From assembly GCA_004210455.1 (NCBI GenBank), contig SEFA01000014.1, forward strand, positions 108,245 to 172,244: a stretch of DNA of 64,000 nucleotides. The letters are read 5' to 3'. The position numbers were made by a program, and so were the translations under genes. Shown piece by piece: positions 17,229 through 29,573 of the stretch. The stretch is from Rubrivivax sp. GTDB taxonomy: Bacteria; Pseudomonadota; Gammaproteobacteria; Burkholderiales; Burkholderiaceae_C. The notes under the pieces were generated by a model that made no database searches, was not told the origin of the DNA, and saw only the letters and a list, made by a program, of their open reading frames with translations. The first letter of the stretch is position 1, and the number at the start of each line of letters is the position of its first letter.

Positions 17229-19490
17229 ATGAATCGATCCGCCACCCAGCGCGCTGCCGTCCCGGCCCTGCGCGAGGCCGCCATGGCCGTCTCGCTGGCC
17301 CTGCTGGCCTGGCCCGCGCTGGCCCAGGAGGCCGCCGAGTCGCCTGCCAAGGAGAAGGGTCAGCTCGAGACGGTGACCATCACCGCCGAGCGCCGGGTCG
17401 AGAACATCCGGGAGGTACCGAACGCCGTCAGCAAGATCTCGGGCGAGAAACTCGACGTGCTGAACTCCGGCGGCCAGGACATCCGCTTCCTGTCGGGCCG
17501 CGTCCCCAGCCTGAACATCGAGTCGTCGTTCGGTCGCGCCTTCCCGCGTTTCTACATCCGCGGCTACGGCAACACCGACTTCCGCCTGAACGCCTCGCAG
17601 CCGGTCTCGTTGATCTATGACGATGTCGTCCAGGAGAACCCCATCCTGAAGGGGTTCCCGGCCTTCGACCTGGCCGGCGTGGAAGTCGTCGCCGGCCCGC
17701 AGGGCACGCTGTACGGCCGCAACACGCCCGCTGGCGTGGTGAAGTTCGAATCGGTGAAGCCGTCGAAGAAGCAGGAGGGTTACTTCAACGTCTCCTACGG
17801 CACGCACGACACGGTCAACGCCGAAGGCGCGTTCAACCTGCCGATGGGCGGCGACTGGGCGGCTCGAATCTCCGCGCAGATCCAGCACCGCGGCGACTGG
17901 GTGGAAAACACGCTGGCCGACGCGGCGACGTCCAAGACCGAGGGTTACAACGACCGCGCCGTGCGGGCGCAGGTGCTGTACGAGCCGCACAAGCAGTTCT
18001 CGGCGCTGTTCAATATCCACAACCGCGAACTGGACGGCAGCCCGCGCCTGTTCCGCGCCAACATCATCAAGCCCGGCACGAACGATCTGGTCGACGGCTT
18101 CGATCCGGACAAGATGTCCATCGACGGCCACAACGAGCAGCGCATCCACGCCACCGGCGGGAGCGCACGCCTGCGTTGGAATCTGAATGACGTGACCCTG
18201 CACTCGATCACCGCGATCGAGACGGTGCAGCCGTACTCGCGCGGCGACGTCGACGGAGGCTACGGCGCGCCGTATGCACCCGACGGCCAGTTCGGACCCG
18301 GCAACATCCCGTTCTCGAGCGAGACCTCGGACGCGCTGAAGGACCACCGCCAGCTGAGCCAGGAATTCCGCGTCGAATACAACCCGGCCGGCCCGGCCCG
18401 CTACCAGGCGGGCGTGTACCTCTTCCACGAGCGCTACATGGCCGAGAGCGTCAACTACGACTCGATCTTCTCGGACGGCGGCTATACCTCGTCGGCCCGC
18501 ACGCGCCAGTCCAACCGCGCGTACGCCGTGTTCGGCTCGGTCAACTACGACGTCACCGACGCCTTCAAGCTGCGCGGCGGCCTGCGCTTCACGAAGGACA
18601 AGAAGTGGCTGGCGACCGAGACGCAGGACCAGACGCTGAACACGGCCAACGGCCTCACGACCGATACCCGCGATTCCAAGGTCACCTGGGACCTCTCCGG
18701 CACCTACGCGCTGACCAAGGACACCAACGTCTACGCCCGCGTCGGCACGGGCTTCCGCGGCTCGGCGATCCTGCCGGCCTCGGAGTTCGGCCCGATGACC
18801 CGCGCCACGCCGGAGACGCTGACTTCCTATGAAGTCGGCGTGAAGAGTGACCTGTGGAACCGCCGCGCGCGTATCTCCGCCAACGTCTTCCGCTACGACG
18901 TGAAGGACCTGCAACTGACGGAAGTCGGCGGCGGCGGCAACGGCAACTCGGTGAAGACGGCGAAGAAGGTCGTCGGCGAAGGCGTCGAGTTCAACCTCGA
19001 ACTGCTGCCGATCGACGACCTGTTCATCACGATGGGCGGGAGCTACAACAAGGCCACCATCAAGGACGGCGCCCTGACGGTGGCCGGCTGCGGCGGCGGC
19101 TGCACGGTGACCAATCCGGCGGCGGGGAACGGCCAGTTCTTCATCAACGGCAACCAGTTGCCGCAGGCGCCGAAGTGGGTCTACAACCTGACCGCGCGCT
19201 ACAGCATCCCCACCCCGGGGGGCAACGAGTTCTACGTCTACACCGACTGGGCCTATCGCTCGAAGGTGAACTTCTTCCTGTATGAATCGAAGGAGTTCAC
19301 CGGCAAGGCGCTCACCGAAGGCGGCCTGCGCGCGGGCTATATCTGGAGCAACGGCAAGTACGAGGCTGCGGCCTTCGTTCGCAACATCACCAACCAGGTC
19401 CGTGTGACCGGCGCGATCGACTTCAACAACCTGACCGGCTTCATCAACGACCCGCGTACCTACGGCGTCCAGTTCAAGGCGATCTTCTGA
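17229..19490 (+). CDS. TonB-dependent outer-membrane receptor
   Basis: This 753-residue protein has a signal peptide (cleavage after ALAQ near residue 33), a TonB-box-like segment (LETVTITAERR), a plug domain (about 55-170; VPNAVSKISGEKLDVLNSGG, FYIRGYGNTDFR, GPQGTLYGRNTPAGVVKF) and a 22-strand barrel ending in aromatic GVQFKAIF as outer-membrane sorting requires. It resembles the general TonB-dependent receptor class rather than a ferri-siderophore receptor with a known ligand. It stands alone between xth and pyrE, with terminator-like hairpins after it. The substrate is unknown. Confidence 0.92.
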   Translation: MNRSATQRAAVPALREAAMAVSLALLAWPALAQEAAESPAKEKGQLETVTITAERRVENIREVPNAVSKISGEKLDVLNSGGQDIRFLSGRVPSLNIESSFGRAFPRFYIRGYGNTDFRLNASQPVSLIYDDVVQENPILKGFPAFDLAGVEVVAGPQGTLYGRNTPAGVVKFESVKPSKKQEGYFNVSYGTHDTVNAEGAFNLPMGGDWAARISAQIQHRGDWVENTLADAATSKTEGYNDRAVRAQVLYEPHKQFSALFNIHNRELDGSPRLFRANIIKPGTNDLVDGFDPDKMSIDGHNEQRIHATGGSARLRWNLNDVTLHSITAIETVQPYSRGDVDGGYGAPYAPDGQFGPGNIPFSSETSDALKDHRQLSQEFRVEYNPAGPARYQAGVYLFHERYMAESVNYDSIFSDGGYTSSARTRQSNRAYAVFGSVNYDVTDAFKLRGGLRFTKDKKWLATETQDQTLNTANGLTTDTRDSKVTWDLSGTYALTKDTNVYARVGTGFRGSAILPASEFGPMTRATPETLTSYEVGVKSDLWNRRARISANVFRYDVKDLQLTEVGGGGNGNSVKTAKKVVGEGVEFNLELLPIDDLFITMGGSYNKATIKDGALTVAGCGGGCTVTNPAAGNGQFFINGNQLPQAPKWVYNLTARYSIPTPGGNEFYVYTDWAYRSKVNFFLYESKEFTGKALTEGGLRAGYIWSNGKYEAAAFVRNITNQVRVTGAIDFNNLTGFINDPRTYGVQFKAIF

Positions 19491-19526
19491 TCGGCTGAAC
19501 CGCGCCTCGTCGCGGAGCATCACGCA

Positions 19527-19552
19527 GCAGGGCGGCCCGCGCGCCGCCCTGC
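19527..19552. terminator. GC-rich hairpin after the TonB receptor gene
   Basis: The perfect 10-bp stem GCAGGGCGGC / GCCGCCCTGC has a six-base loop. It is followed by AAAAATCA rather than Ts, so on the plus strand it is a weak terminator by itself; a second hairpin follows at once. Confidence 0.5.
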
Positions 19553-19559
19553 AAAAATC

Positions 19560-19598
19560 AGGCCTGCTTCCGGCGACGGAGCGGGCCTTCTTCTTGCT
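19560..19598 (+). terminator. Rho-independent terminator of the TonB receptor gene
   Basis: AGGCCTGCTTCCG pairs with CGGAGCGGGCCT across a GCGA loop (one G-U pair and one bulge), followed by TTCTTCTTGCTT. This is a plausible intrinsic terminator before pyrE. Confidence 0.6.
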
Positions 19599-19710
19599 TG
19601 AATGGCTGGATTCAGGCGACATGACGCTCTGCGTCACCTTCAGGGTGGCCAGAACCGGCGCCCTACAATTCCGCCCCAATTTCACTGTCACGTCTCGACG
19701 TCGCGCCGCC

Positions 19711-20412
19711 ATGACCACCGCTGCCTCCCGCCCGGATTCCAGCCAGGATTCCCACGACGCCCTGGCCCAGGAATTCGTCGCCTTCGCCGTCGACGCCGGC
19801 GTGCTGCGTTTCGGCGAATTCAAGACCAAGGCCGGCCGTCTCAGCCCGTACTTCTTCAATGCCGGCCTGTTCGACGACGGCCTCAAGATCGGCAGGCTGG
19901 CGGCGTTCTATGCGCAGCGGCTGCTGGCGTCGGGCGTCGAGTTCGACATGATCTTCGGCCCCGCCTACAAGGGCATCACGCTGGCCGCGGCGGTCGCGAT
20001 CGAGCTGGCCCGGCTGGGCCACAACAAGCCTTTCGCCTACAACCGCAAGGAAGCCAAGGACCACGGCGAGGGCGGCACCCTGGTCGGCGCCAAGGTCCAG
20101 GGCCGCGTGCTCATCATCGACGACGTCATCTCCGCCGGCACCTCGGTGCGCGAGTCCATCGCGATGATCCAGGCCGCCGGCGCCACGCCCTGCGGCGTGG
20201 CCATCGCGCTGGACCGCCAGGAGAAGGCCGCCGAGAACGGCCAGGATCTGCCCTGGTCGGCAGTACAGTACGTGCGTGACCAGCTGAAGCTGCCAGTCGT
20301 CGCCATTGCCGGACTGGCCGACCTGCTCCAGTATCTGCAGACCACGAGCAGTGCCACCGTCGCCAGTCATGCGACGGCGGTCCATGCCTACAGAGATCGC
20401 TACGGAGTCTGA
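19711..20412 (+). CDS. pyrE: Orotate phosphoribosyltransferase
   Basis: The 233-residue enzyme transfers phosphoribose from PRPP to orotate in pyrimidine synthesis. It shows FGEFKTKAGRLSPYFFNAGL near the N-terminus, FGPAYKGITLA, the flexible-loop KEAKDHGEGG and the PRPP-binding motif VLIIDDVISAGTS. ATG 19711 gives the family length; the frame is open 39 codons upstream without similarity. TACAAT at 19664-19669 may be the -10 element. Its stop overlaps the next start. Confidence 0.96.
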   Translation: MTTAASRPDSSQDSHDALAQEFVAFAVDAGVLRFGEFKTKAGRLSPYFFNAGLFDDGLKIGRLAAFYAQRLLASGVEFDMIFGPAYKGITLAAAVAIELARLGHNKPFAYNRKEAKDHGEGGTLVGAKVQGRVLIIDDVISAGTSVRESIAMIQAAGATPCGVAIALDRQEKAAENGQDLPWSAVQYVRDQLKLPVVAIAGLADLLQYLQTTSSATVASHATAVHAYRDRYGV

Positions 20413-21167
20413 TGCGCGCCCTTCTCTCACGCCTTCTGCCGTCCCGACCGATCGTGAAGTCGACGCTGTCCAGCCTGGCGTTGTTGCTGGTCGGCGCGAC
20501 GATGGGTGTTGCGCAGGCGCAGACGAAGTCGCCGTCCTCATCGGGCATCTACACGTGCACGACGACCGACGGCCGCCGCCTGACCTCCGACCGTCCGATC
20601 CCGGAATGCCAGGCGCGTGAACAGCGCGTGCTGAACTCCGACGGCTCGGTCCGAAAGATGATGCCGCCGGCGATGTCGCCCGAGGAACAGTCTCTCGCCG
20701 ACCAGCGCAAGCGTCTGGAGGAAGTCCAGCGCGCCGCCCAGCAGGATGCCGTGCGGCGCGATCGCAACCTGCTGCAGCGCTACGCGGACCTGGCGGCTCA
20801 CCAGCGCGCGCGGGAGGCTGCGCTCGACGACATCCGTGAAGCGATGCAGCTGTCCGAGAAGCGACTTCAGGCGCTGGCGACGGAGCGCAAGCCGATGCTC
20901 GACGAGCTCGAGTTCTACAAGGGCAAGCGGGTCCCGGTGAAGCTGCAGCACCAGCTAGACATGAACGATGCGTCCGCGACCGCACAGCGCGAGTCGATCG
21001 ACAACCAGAAGGCGGAAATCGTGCGCGTCAACAAGATCTATGACGAGGAGCTGGCGCGCCTGAAGCGACTGTGGGCAGGTGCCGCGCCAGGTTCGCTCGA
21101 GAAGCCGGGAACGCTCCCCGCGACGGCGAAGCCGCCGGTGCAGGCCTCACCCGCCAGCGGGCGCTGA
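20412..21167 (+). CDS. DUF4124-like secreted coiled-coil protein
   Basis: The 251-residue protein has a long signal peptide (about 1-36, ending AQAQ), an N-terminal DUF4124-like stretch (IYTCTTTDGRRLTSDRPIPE, with two cysteines), and a charged helical, probably coiled-coil region (about 95-220; SLADQRKRLEEVQRAAQQDA onward) ending in a Pro/Ala tail. It is most likely periplasmic. It starts on the last base of the pyrE stop codon, so it is cotranscribed with pyrE, and a terminator follows. Its function is unknown. Confidence 0.8.
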   Translation: MRALLSRLLPSRPIVKSTLSSLALLLVGATMGVAQAQTKSPSSSGIYTCTTTDGRRLTSDRPIPECQAREQRVLNSDGSVRKMMPPAMSPEEQSLADQRKRLEEVQRAAQQDAVRRDRNLLQRYADLAAHQRAREAALDDIREAMQLSEKRLQALATERKPMLDELEFYKGKRVPVKLQHQLDMNDASATAQRESIDNQKAEIVRVNKIYDEELARLKRLWAGAAPGSLEKPGTLPATAKPPVQASPASGR

Positions 21168-21198
21168 AGCGGCCATCCCGCAACCTTCCAGACGCAAG

Positions 21199-21235
21199 AA
21201 CGCCGGTGGGCTGAAAGGCCACACCGGCGTTTTTC
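21199..21235. terminator. Rho-independent terminator between pyrE unit and gatB
   Basis: AACGCCGGTG and CACCGGCGTT form a perfect 10-bp stem with a 13-base loop, followed by TTTTTC. It terminates the pyrE unit and, being near-symmetric, may also serve the convergent gatB. Confidence 0.8.
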
Positions 21236-21265
21236 ATTGGGCCGGATGCCCGGGCGCGGTCCCGC

Positions 21266-22720
<1,455 letters not shown>

Positions 22721-22725
22721 GACGT

Positions 22726-24216
22726 TCACACCCCCGCCGGATGCTGGCGGTGCCAGTCGGTGGCCTGTTGCAGCGCGTGCGCGGCGTGCAGCAGCGTGCC
22801 TTCCCTGAAGTAGTTGCCCAGCAGCTGCAGGCCCACGGGCATGCCGCCCTCGCCGGAGCCCACCGGCACGCTCATGCCCGGCAGGCCGGCCAGCGAGCCG
22901 GGCAGCGTGAAGATGTCCGCGAGGTAGGCCTTCACCGGATCGTCGGCGCCCTCGCCCTGCTTCCAGGCGACCGTCGGCGCCACCGGGCCGGCGATCAGGT
23001 CGCAGTGCTGGAAGGCCTGCTGGAAGTCGTCCGCGATCATGCGGCGCAGTTTCTGCGCCTGCAGGTAGTAGGCGTCGTAGTAGCCGTGCGAGAGCACGTA
23101 GCTGCCGATCATGATCCGGCGCTTGACCTCGGCGCCGAAGCCTTCGGCGCGGGTCTTCTCGTACATGTCGATCAGGTTGTCGTAGTCCTTGGCGCGGTGC
23201 CCGAACTTCACGCCGTCGAAGCGCGACAGGTTGGAGCTCGCTTCGGCCGGGGCGATGATGTAGTAGACCGGGATCGCGAGCTCGGTGCGCGGCAGCGACA
23301 CGTCCACCAGCGCGGCGCCCAGCCTCTCCAGTTCCGCCAGACCGGCGCGCACCGCGCCGTTGACGTCGGCGGACAGCGCGTCGGGGAAGAACTCCTTGGG
23401 CAGCCCGATGCGCAGGCCCTTGAGCGGCTGCGCCGGGGTCGCGCCTTCGCGTGCCGTCAGCATCTGCGCGCTGAAGTCCTGCGGCGGCTGCTGGACGCTG
23501 GTGGCGTCGCGTTCATCGAAGCCGCTCATCGTCGACAGCAGCAACGCGCAGTCCTCGGCCGAGCGCGCGAACACGCCGGCCTGGTCCAGGCTGGAAGCGA
23601 ACGCGATCATCCCGTAGCGCGAGCACACGCCGTAGGTCGGCTTGATGCCGGTGATGCCGGAGAAGCTGGCCGGTTGGCGGATCGAGCCGCCGGTGTCGGT
23701 GCCGGTCGTCGCGGGGACGAGGCCCGCGGCCACGGCCACGGCCGAGCCGCCCGAGGAGCCGCCCGGCACGCGGGTGCGGTCCCAGGGATTCAGCGCCTTG
23801 AAGTAGGCGCTGTTCTCGTTGGCCGATCCCATCGCGAACTCGTCGCAGTTCAGCTTGCCCAGCGACACGGTGCCGGCGGCGTTGAGACGCTCGACGACGG
23901 TGGCGTCGAACGGGCTGAGGTAACCCTCGAGCATCTTCGAGCCGGCCGTGGTCGGCATGTCGCGGGTGACGAAGATGTCCTTGTGCGCGAGCGGCACGCC
24001 GATGAGCGCGCCGGCCTCGCCTTGCGCCAGGCGCGCGTCGGCGTCCTGGGCCCGGGCCAGCGCATAGGCCTCGTCGACGTGCAGGAAGGCGCCGAGATCC
24101 TTCGCCGCGGCAACACGCGCAAGCAGATGTTGCGTCAGTTCGGTGCTGGAGACGGTCTTGGCGCGCAGCGCGCGGCCGAGCTCGGCCACGCCGAGGTGGT
24201 GGAGGGGCGCGGTCAT
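22726..24216 (-). CDS. gatA: Asp-tRNA(Asn)/Glu-tRNA(Gln) amidotransferase subunit A
   Basis: The 496-residue amidase-signature protein releases ammonia from glutamine for the GatB active site. The catalytic triad is visible as Lys79 (PLAHKDIF), cis-Ser154 (VPGGSSGGS) and nucleophile Ser178 ([12 protein letters not shown]). The start ATG overlaps the gatC stop by four bases and the gatB start follows the stop by five bases, giving tight translational coupling of the complex. Confidence 0.97.
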   Translation of the reverse strand: MTAPLHHLGVAELGRALRAKTVSSTELTQHLLARVAAAKDLGAFLHVDEAYALARAQDADARLAQGEAGALIGVPLAHKDIFVTRDMPTTAGSKMLEGYLSPFDATVVERLNAAGTVSLGKLNCDEFAMGSANENSAYFKALNPWDRTRVPGGSSGGSAVAVAAGLVPATTGTDTGGSIRQPASFSGITGIKPTYGVCSRYGMIAFASSLDQAGVFARSAEDCALLLSTMSGFDERDATSVQQPPQDFSAQMLTAREGATPAQPLKGLRIGLPKEFFPDALSADVNGAVRAGLAELERLGAALVDVSLPRTELAIPVYYIIAPAEASSNLSRFDGVKFGHRAKDYDNLIDMYEKTRAEGFGAEVKRRIMIGSYVLSHGYYDAYYLQAQKLRRMIADDFQQAFQHCDLIAGPVAPTVAWKQGEGADDPVKAYLADIFTLPGSLAGLPGMSVPVGSGEGGMPVGLQLLGNYFREGTLLHAAHALQQATDWHRQHPAGV

Positions 24217-24512
24217 TCGATGACTTTCGGGACCAGGAACAGGCCGTCCTCGACGGCGGGAGCGCTGCGCTGGTTGAGGTCGCGCTGGTCGGATTCGGTG
24301 ACGCGGTCCTCGCGCAGCCGCAGGGCCACGTCCTGGACCGCCGACAGCGGCGTGTAGAGGGGATCGACGCCGCTGGTGTCGACCGCGCTCATCTGCTCGA
24401 CGATCGAGAAGAAGCCGTTGAGCTGCGGCAGCAGGGCCGCCTGCTCGTCGCTGGAGAGTTGCAGCCGGGCCAGTTTGGCGATCCGGCTGACGTCGTCTTG
24501 GGTGAGTGCCAT
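24213..24512 (-). CDS. gatC: Asp-tRNA(Asn)/Glu-tRNA(Gln) amidotransferase subunit C
   Basis: The 99-residue subunit tethers GatA to GatB. The N-terminal [20 protein letters not shown] and the later [13 protein letters not shown] and REDRVTESD segments are typical. ATG 24512 is preferred over an upstream in-frame ATG at 24566 because it gives the family start MALTQDDV. It is the first gene of the gat operon and is divergent from mreB. Confidence 0.95.
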   Translation of the reverse strand: MALTQDDVSRIAKLARLQLSSDEQAALLPQLNGFFSIVEQMSAVDTSGVDPLYTPLSAVQDVALRLREDRVTESDQRDLNQRSAPAVEDGLFLVPKVIE

Positions 24513-25915
<1,403 letters not shown>

Positions 25916-25921
25916 GTGGAT

Positions 25922-25942
25922 GCGGCCTCCGTCGGCCGCTTT
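25922..25942 (+). terminator. Weak terminator-like hairpin between mreB and mreC
   Basis: GCGGCC / GGCCGC with a TCCGTC loop and three Ts follows mreB directly. It is too short for a strong stop but could attenuate read-through so that mreB is expressed above the rest of the operon. Confidence 0.4.
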
Positions 25943-25970
25943 GCGTTGAATCTCCTTCGCTGAGATCTTC

Positions 25971-26960
25971 ATGCCTCTCGGCACCCTCGACCGCAATCCA
26001 CCGCCGCTGTTCCGCGAAGGCCCGTCCGCGTTGACGAAGCTGGCCTTCTGTGCGGCCCTGGCGGTCTTCCTCATGGTGGCGGACTCCCGCTTCCAGGTCA
26101 CGGCGCCCGCCCGCGCGGGGCTGGCGCTCGCGCTGCATCCGCTGCAGCGCGCCCTGCTGGCGCCCGTCGACGCCTGGGAACAGGCCGGCGACTACGCCCG
26201 CGGCATGGAGAAGGCCACCGAGGCGGAGAACCAGGCCCGACAGCAGCTTGCCTCGCAGGCGGTGATCCTGAGCCGCGCGGCGCAGCTGCAGGCCGAGAAC
26301 ACGCGCCTGCGCGCGCTGCTCGACCTGCGCGAGGCGCTGCCGGTCAAGGCCCTCGCCGCGGAGGTGCTCTACGAAGCGCCGGACCCGTTCTCGCGACGCA
26401 TCATCATCGACCGCGGCGGTCATGGCGGCGTGCGCCTCGGCGCGCCGGTGGTCAACGACGCCGGCGTGCTCGGCCAGGTGACGCGGGTCTATCCGCTGTC
26501 CGCCGAGGTGACCCTGCTGACCGACCGGGACGCCACCATCCCCGTGCTCAACACCCGCACCCAGCAGCGCGGCGTCGCCTACGGCGGCGAGCGGGGCGTG
26601 ATGGAGCTGCGCTTCATCGCGGCCAACGCCGACATCAAGCCGGGAGACGCGCTCGCGACTTCCGGCCTGGACGGGCTGTATCCGCCGGGCCTGCCGGTGG
26701 CCAAGGTCGCGGAGGTCGAACGCCGTGGCGACACCAGTTTCGCGCGCGTCGGTCTGGCGCCGGTCGCGCAACCCGACAGCGCGCGCCACGTGCTGGTGCT
26801 GGAACCGCTGGAAGGCCAGGAGTCGGCCCGCACCGAAGCCGCGCAGGAAGCGGCCAGCGCCGCGAACGCGGCCACTGCGGAAGCCGCCAGCAGGCCGGCG
26901 CGCAGCCGTGCCGCGTCGGCGGCGTCCTCCGCGTCCGCGCCGAAAGGAGGCACCCGATGA
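25971..26960 (+). CDS. mreC: Rod-shape-determining protein MreC
   Basis: The 329-residue protein has a short cytoplasmic tail, one membrane helix (about residues 22-38), a periplasmic coiled coil (about 70-115; QQLASQAVILSRAAQLQAEN) and the MreC beta-barrel domain (about 125-275; VLYEAPDPFSRRIIIDRGG, GLDGLYPPGLPVAKV). It scaffolds the elongasome and activates PBP2-RodA. The C-terminal 45 residues are a Ser/Ala-rich low-complexity tail. Its stop overlaps mreD by ATGA. Confidence 0.95.
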   Translation: MPLGTLDRNPPPLFREGPSALTKLAFCAALAVFLMVADSRFQVTAPARAGLALALHPLQRALLAPVDAWEQAGDYARGMEKATEAENQARQQLASQAVILSRAAQLQAENTRLRALLDLREALPVKALAAEVLYEAPDPFSRRIIIDRGGHGGVRLGAPVVNDAGVLGQVTRVYPLSAEVTLLTDRDATIPVLNTRTQQRGVAYGGERGVMELRFIAANADIKPGDALATSGLDGLYPPGLPVAKVAEVERRGDTSFARVGLAPVAQPDSARHVLVLEPLEGQESARTEAAQEAASAANAATAEAASRPARSRAASAASSASAPKGGTR

Positions 26961-27478
26961 TCATGCCCCGTGGCGCGAGCCAGCTCCTGCTGCCCGCCAA
27001 CCCTCTGTTCATCGCGTTCAGCCTGGTCGTCGGCCTGCTGATCGACATGGTCCCGGTCGGGCGCCAACCCTGGATGCCGGACGTGCTTGCGCTGGTGCTG
27101 GTGTTCTGGAACGTCCACCAGCCGCGACGTGTCGGCGTCGGCTGGGCATTCGTCTTCGGCCTGATGATCGACGTCCACCACGGCGCGCTGCTCGGCCAGC
27201 ATGCGCTCGCCTACAGCCTGCTCGCCTTCGGCGCGGTCGCGCTGCATCGCCGGTTGCTGTGGTTCTCGCTCTTCGCGCAGGCGCTGCATGTGCTGCCGCT
27301 GTTCGTGCTGGCGACCGCGATCGCGGTGACCGTGCGCCTGATCGTGGGTGGCATGTGGCCGGGATGGAGCCTGGTCCTGGCGCCGGTGCTGCAGGCCGCG
27401 CTGTGGCCGATCGCCGCGGCGCTCCTGCTCGCGCCCCAGCGCCGCGCGCCGGATCCCGACGCGCATCGCCCGCTTTGA
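26957..27478 (+). CDS. mreD: Rod-shape-determining protein MreD
   Basis: The 173-residue integral membrane protein has five to six hydrophobic segments and the family pattern NPLFIAFSLVVGLLIDMVPV, then WAFVFGLMIDVHHGALLGQH. It is a partner of MreC in the elongation complex. A strong ribosome-binding site, AAAGGAGG, lies inside the end of mreC, and the start overlaps the mreC stop. Confidence 0.93.
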   Translation: MIMPRGASQLLLPANPLFIAFSLVVGLLIDMVPVGRQPWMPDVLALVLVFWNVHQPRRVGVGWAFVFGLMIDVHHGALLGQHALAYSLLAFGAVALHRRLLWFSLFAQALHVLPLFVLATAIAVTVRLIVGGMWPGWSLVLAPVLQAALWPIAAALLLAPQRRAPDPDAHRPL

Positions 27479-27500
27479 GCGCGCCGTGATCGGGCCCGCG

Positions 27501-29573
27501 ATGACGGTCATCAAGAACCTCCAGGCGGAGCTGAGCCGCTTCCGGCTGCGGCTGTTCGCCGCCGCGGCCTTCGTGCTCTTCTGCTTCGGCCTGCTGGTCG
27601 CGCGCCTGGTCTACCTGCAGATCACGCAGCACGACGCGTTGCTCGAACGCGCCGAGACCAACCGCGTCTCCGTCGTCCCCATCGTGCCCAACCGTGGCCT
27701 GATCGTCGACCGCAACGGCGTGGTGCTGGCGAGCAACTATTCGGCCTACACGCTGGAGATCACGCCGTCGAAGGTGCCGGACCTCGAGCGCACGATCGAT
27801 GCGCTCTCCGCCGTCATCGAGATCCAGCCGCGCGACCGTCGCCGCTTCAAGCGGCTGATGGAGGAGAGCAAGAACTTCGAATCGCTGCCGATCCGCACCA
27901 AGCTGACCGACACCGAGGTCGCCCGCTTCGCCGCCCAGCGCTTCCGCTTCCCCGGCGTGGACATCAAGGCGCGCTTGTTCCGCAACTACCCGCTGGGCGA
28001 CGTCGGCGCGCACCTGCTGGGCTACATCGGCCGCATCAACCAGGCCGAGAAGAAGGCGATGGACGACTGGTCCGAGGAGGACATCGCCAACTACCGCGGC
28101 ACCGAATACATCGGCAAGCTCGGCCTGGAGCAGGCCTACGAACGCGAGCTGCACGGGCAGACCGGGTTCGAGGAGATGGAGACCAGCGCCGGCGGCCGCG
28201 CGGTGCGCCGCCTGCGCAACCGTCCGCCGACGCCGGGCAACACGCTGCACCTGTCGATCGACATCAAGCTGCAGGCGCTGGTGGAGCGGCTGTACGGCGA
28301 TCGCCGCGGCGCGCTGGTCGCGATGGACCCCCGCACCGGCGAGGTGCTGGCCTTCGTGTCCAAGCCGAGCTTCGACCCCAACCTGTTCGTCGACGGCATC
28401 GACGCGGACAGCTGGCGCGAGCTCAACGAGGACATCGACAAGCCGCTGCTGAACCGCGCCTTGCGCGGCACCTATCCGCCGGGCTCGACCTTCAAGCCCT
28501 ACATGGCGATGGCGGCGCTGAACACCGGCAAGCGCGCCGCGAGCGTGGTGGTCCAGGACAACCTGACCTACAGCTTTGGCGGTCGGGTGTTCGGCAGCGC
28601 CACTGGCGACCGGGCGGGCCCCAAGGACATGCGACTGGCGATCGTGACCTCGTCCAACGTCTATTTCTATTCGCTGGCCAACGAGATGGGCGTGGACATG
28701 ATCCACGACCAGCTCGAACCCTTCGGCTTCGGCCGCAAGACCGAGATCGACCTGCAGGGCGAGGTCACCGGCATCCTGCCCAGCACCGAGTGGAAGCGTC
28801 GCGCCTACAAGCGGCCGGAGCAGCAGAAGTGGTACGCCGGCGAGACGATCTCGCTGGGCATCGGCCAGGGTTACAACAACTTCACCATGCTGCAGCTAGC
28901 GACGGCGATGTCGACGTTGTCCAGCGGCGGCGAGCGCTACCGGCCGCGACTGGTGCGGGAGATCGAGGACGTCGTCAAGCACGCGCAGCGGCGCGTCGCG
29001 AGCGATGCGCTGGCGCCGCTGGCGCTGCGCAAGGCCGACGTGGACGTGATCCGCAACGCGATGCATGACGTGACGCTGGAAGGCACCTCGCGCGCGGTGT
29101 TCGCCGGGGCGCAGTACCAGAGCGCAGGCAAGACCGGCACGGCTCAGGCCGTGGGCCTGCGCGCCGGCCAGACCTACAGCAGCATCAAGGCGGACGAGCG
29201 CAAGCGCGACCATTCCCTGTACATCTCCTTCGCGCCGTACCAGTCGCCGACGATCGCCGTGGCGCTGATCGTCGAGAATGCGGGCTTCGGATCCGAATCG
29301 GCGGCGCCGATCGCGCGCCGCGTGTACGACTACCTGCTCACCGGCACCTACCCGAGCGAAGAAGACATCGCCAAGGTGCGGGTCGGCCAGGTCGGCGCGC
29401 CGATCGGCACGCCTCGCCGCGTCGAGGACATCCCGTTGCCCAACGCCGCGGCGAGCGCGCCGGAAGTGGCGGCTTCGGCGGCTTCGATCCCCTCGGCGGC
29501 TTCGTCCCCCTCGGCGGCCACGCCGGCCCAGGCGACGGCGGCCGCACGTCCCAACCGGGGAGCTTCACGATGA
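27501..29573 (+). CDS. mrdA: Peptidoglycan transpeptidase PBP2
   Basis: The 690-residue class B penicillin-binding protein cross-links new peptidoglycan during elongation. It has a membrane helix (about 17-38), the pedestal domain (about 55-260; VPNRGLIVDRNGVVLASNYS) and a transpeptidase domain with nucleophile Ser329 in GSTFKP, SSN in IVTSSNVYFY and KTG in SAGKTGTAQ. A 60-residue Ala/Ser/Pro-rich tail is extra. ATG 27501 starts MTVIKNL, 22 bp after mreD. It overlaps rodA by ATGA. Confidence 0.97.
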   Translation: MTVIKNLQAELSRFRLRLFAAAAFVLFCFGLLVARLVYLQITQHDALLERAETNRVSVVPIVPNRGLIVDRNGVVLASNYSAYTLEITPSKVPDLERTIDALSAVIEIQPRDRRRFKRLMEESKNFESLPIRTKLTDTEVARFAAQRFRFPGVDIKARLFRNYPLGDVGAHLLGYIGRINQAEKKAMDDWSEEDIANYRGTEYIGKLGLEQAYERELHGQTGFEEMETSAGGRAVRRLRNRPPTPGNTLHLSIDIKLQALVERLYGDRRGALVAMDPRTGEVLAFVSKPSFDPNLFVDGIDADSWRELNEDIDKPLLNRALRGTYPPGSTFKPYMAMAALNTGKRAASVVVQDNLTYSFGGRVFGSATGDRAGPKDMRLAIVTSSNVYFYSLANEMGVDMIHDQLEPFGFGRKTEIDLQGEVTGILPSTEWKRRAYKRPEQQKWYAGETISLGIGQGYNNFTMLQLATAMSTLSSGGERYRPRLVREIEDVVKHAQRRVASDALAPLALRKADVDVIRNAMHDVTLEGTSRAVFAGAQYQSAGKTGTAQAVGLRAGQTYSSIKADERKRDHSLYISFAPYQSPTIAVALIVENAGFGSESAAPIARRVYDYLLTGTYPSEEDIAKVRVGQVGAPIGTPRRVEDIPLPNAAASAPEVAASAASIPSAASSPSAATPAQATAAARPNRGASR

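Noticed and set aside
17169..19886. 905-codon antisense frame opposite the first TonB receptor gene
   Set aside because: Same composition artefact; it has no ribosome-binding site or recognisable motif and spans the terminators after the receptor gene.
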